Of a stretch of DNA of 64,000 nucleotides, positions 63,056 to 64,000 are shown in pieces. The notes under the pieces were generated by a model. The model worked only from the letters and a program-made list of their open reading frames with translations. It was not told the origin of the DNA and did not search any database. The DNA lies in assembly GCA_034620365.1 (NCBI GenBank), contig JAQGEQ010000335.1:186001-250000 (forward strand), read 5' to 3'. Position numbers and translations under genes: made by a program. Source of the stretch: Pegea sp. RAD2-039 (taxonomy: Eukaryota > Chordata > Thaliacea > Salpida > Salpidae). How positions within the stretch are numbered: position 1 is the stretch's first letter; the number at the start of each line of letters is the position of its first letter.

Positions 63056-64000
63056 TTCATTTTGTATTTTTACAGTAATATATTTTAGTAAGAGGTATAG
63101 TTGATTAACAATAATTAATTTTTCTTATAAGAGTTTCTATGAGGCTATAAAGTATTCAGGAATTGTGCAAAAATGAAAGTCCATGGTCGTATATGTTTGC
63201 AGCTGTAACTTTTTCAAATATTATCAGAGATTTATAGTAGTAAGTGAATATGCTGGAAGCATAAAGTTTGAAAGGTGGTAATTACTTCAGTTTTTTGATG
63301 TCACAGCTTCGTATTCGAAAGCTGATGAAAGCATTACATTAAGAAAGTTTAGTTTAATAAGCTCATATCAATGTAAGATGGTTTACTAAATTATTTGATA
63401 AAGAAAGTAAGAATTTCGAAATAAAGACTATAGAAACTATCATGATGATTATCTAGGTTAAAATTCAATCAATTGTCTAAAGTTATTTTATTTCCACAAA
63501 TATTTCTCTTTGTTTAATAAATTAGTGGTTAGATTTACCTCCACAGTTTATAAAACCTAATAATTGACTAGTTTAAAATTTCAAGTCATTTTAGTGTAAC
63601 CCACTAATATCCTTCTAATAATAATGAAAGTTTTAGAAAAGTAATATTTTTTACTTTTTATAAAATTTATCGTATTTGGGTCATAAGATAAAATTTTAAA
63701 GAAATAATAATGAAATTAAAATAAAATATTTGGAAAGTAGTTGGAAAAGATTCTGTTGAAGTAGTTAATAATCAATTGTAAACTAAAATGAGTTTTTTAA
63801 AGACGTTTCAGTGTTCACTTTCAGTAAAAGTTTAATTTTGACATTTGTATTTAGGAAATATTGATATTAGTTATTGTTATAAAACATTTCAGTTTAAACG
63901 AAACTGACAAATAATTTCAAAACGTTTAATAATTCATGCTTTTACAACCCACATTTATATAAATAATGAAATTTTAAAGTTAAGAAATGATTATTATCAA
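63056..64000. other. End of the K7 segment, no gene
   Basis: AT-rich and collinear with 37316-38205; bases up to about 63640 also match 18330-17690 inverted. Nothing coding is recognised. Confidence 0.4.

Larger units (their letters stand above)
52430..64000. repeat. K7 segment, second copy of the ~11 kb direct duplication
   Basis: This is collinear with 26955-38205 to the last base of the window, so the duplication may continue beyond it. It carries K7 and diverged copies of the small readings. It differs mainly by the retrotransposon-bearing stretch at 52780-53590, a tandem duplication at 62389-62467, and point changes. Confidence 0.85.

Noticed and set aside
1-64000. tRNA genes, CRISPR arrays, bacterial promoters or ribosome binding sites
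   Set aside because: No cloverleaf with convincing A and B boxes was seen, no regular short repeats with spacers, and the gene structure is eukaryotic.

Overview
This window is animal nuclear DNA: very AT-rich, with genes split into many short exons by short GT-AG introns (about 45 to 600 bases). It carries metazoan families: BTB-BACK-Kelch, thrombospondin-1/calcium-binding-EGF extracellular proteins, a VPS35L relative and non-LTR retrotransposon fragments. I see no bacterial operons, CRISPR arrays, rRNA or convincing tRNA. The phylum cannot be fixed from the sequence alone; a small-genome invertebrate is the likeliest source.

The window is dominated by one expanded locus. Six full-length BTB-BACK-Kelch genes (K1 + 243-3135, K2 - 14049-16940, K4 - 23127-25926, K5 + 29881-32713, K6 - 40479-43364, K7 + 55626-58464) and one decayed 3' fragment (K3 - about 20030-20975) lie in both orientations. 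I rebuilt all six genes exon by exon. Each has the same 11 exons, phases and splice positions, and each gives an uninterrupted protein of 578 to 594 residues. K1/K2 and K5/K7 are near-identical pairs; K4 and K6 are more distinct. The scaffold is nearly constant, while short loops after the Kelch Gly-Gly positions differ in sequence and in length, always by whole codons.

Between the Kelch copies are passengers. At 4646-7264 (-) is a 5'-truncated, frame-broken VPS35L-like pseudogene. At 8195-11314 (+) is a decayed TSP1/EGF gene (T1, 12 TSP1 repeats). At 46654-51031 (-) is its readable relative T2, with a signal peptide, 6 TSP1 repeats and 7 calcium-binding EGF modules. A non-LTR endonuclease fragment lies at 52775-53600 (-), and a short fragment of what looks like the same family lies inside T1 at 11377-11545 (+).

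The layout records repeated segmental duplication. About 4.1 kb around K1 is inverted around K2. The K2 block (12375-17180) is repeated directly as the K4 block (21440-26000). About 11.3 kb around K5 (26955-38205) is repeated directly around K7 (52430-64000). The flank upstream of K2 (17180-18330) joins two pieces that lie about 8 kb apart beside K5, as if it were a fossil junction of a former tandem array. Functionally the Kelch genes look like a multigene set of candidate CUL3 ubiquitin-ligase substrate adaptors with a variable recognition face. T2 looks like a secreted adhesive or matrix protein. The two families share the locus but show no obvious joint pathway.
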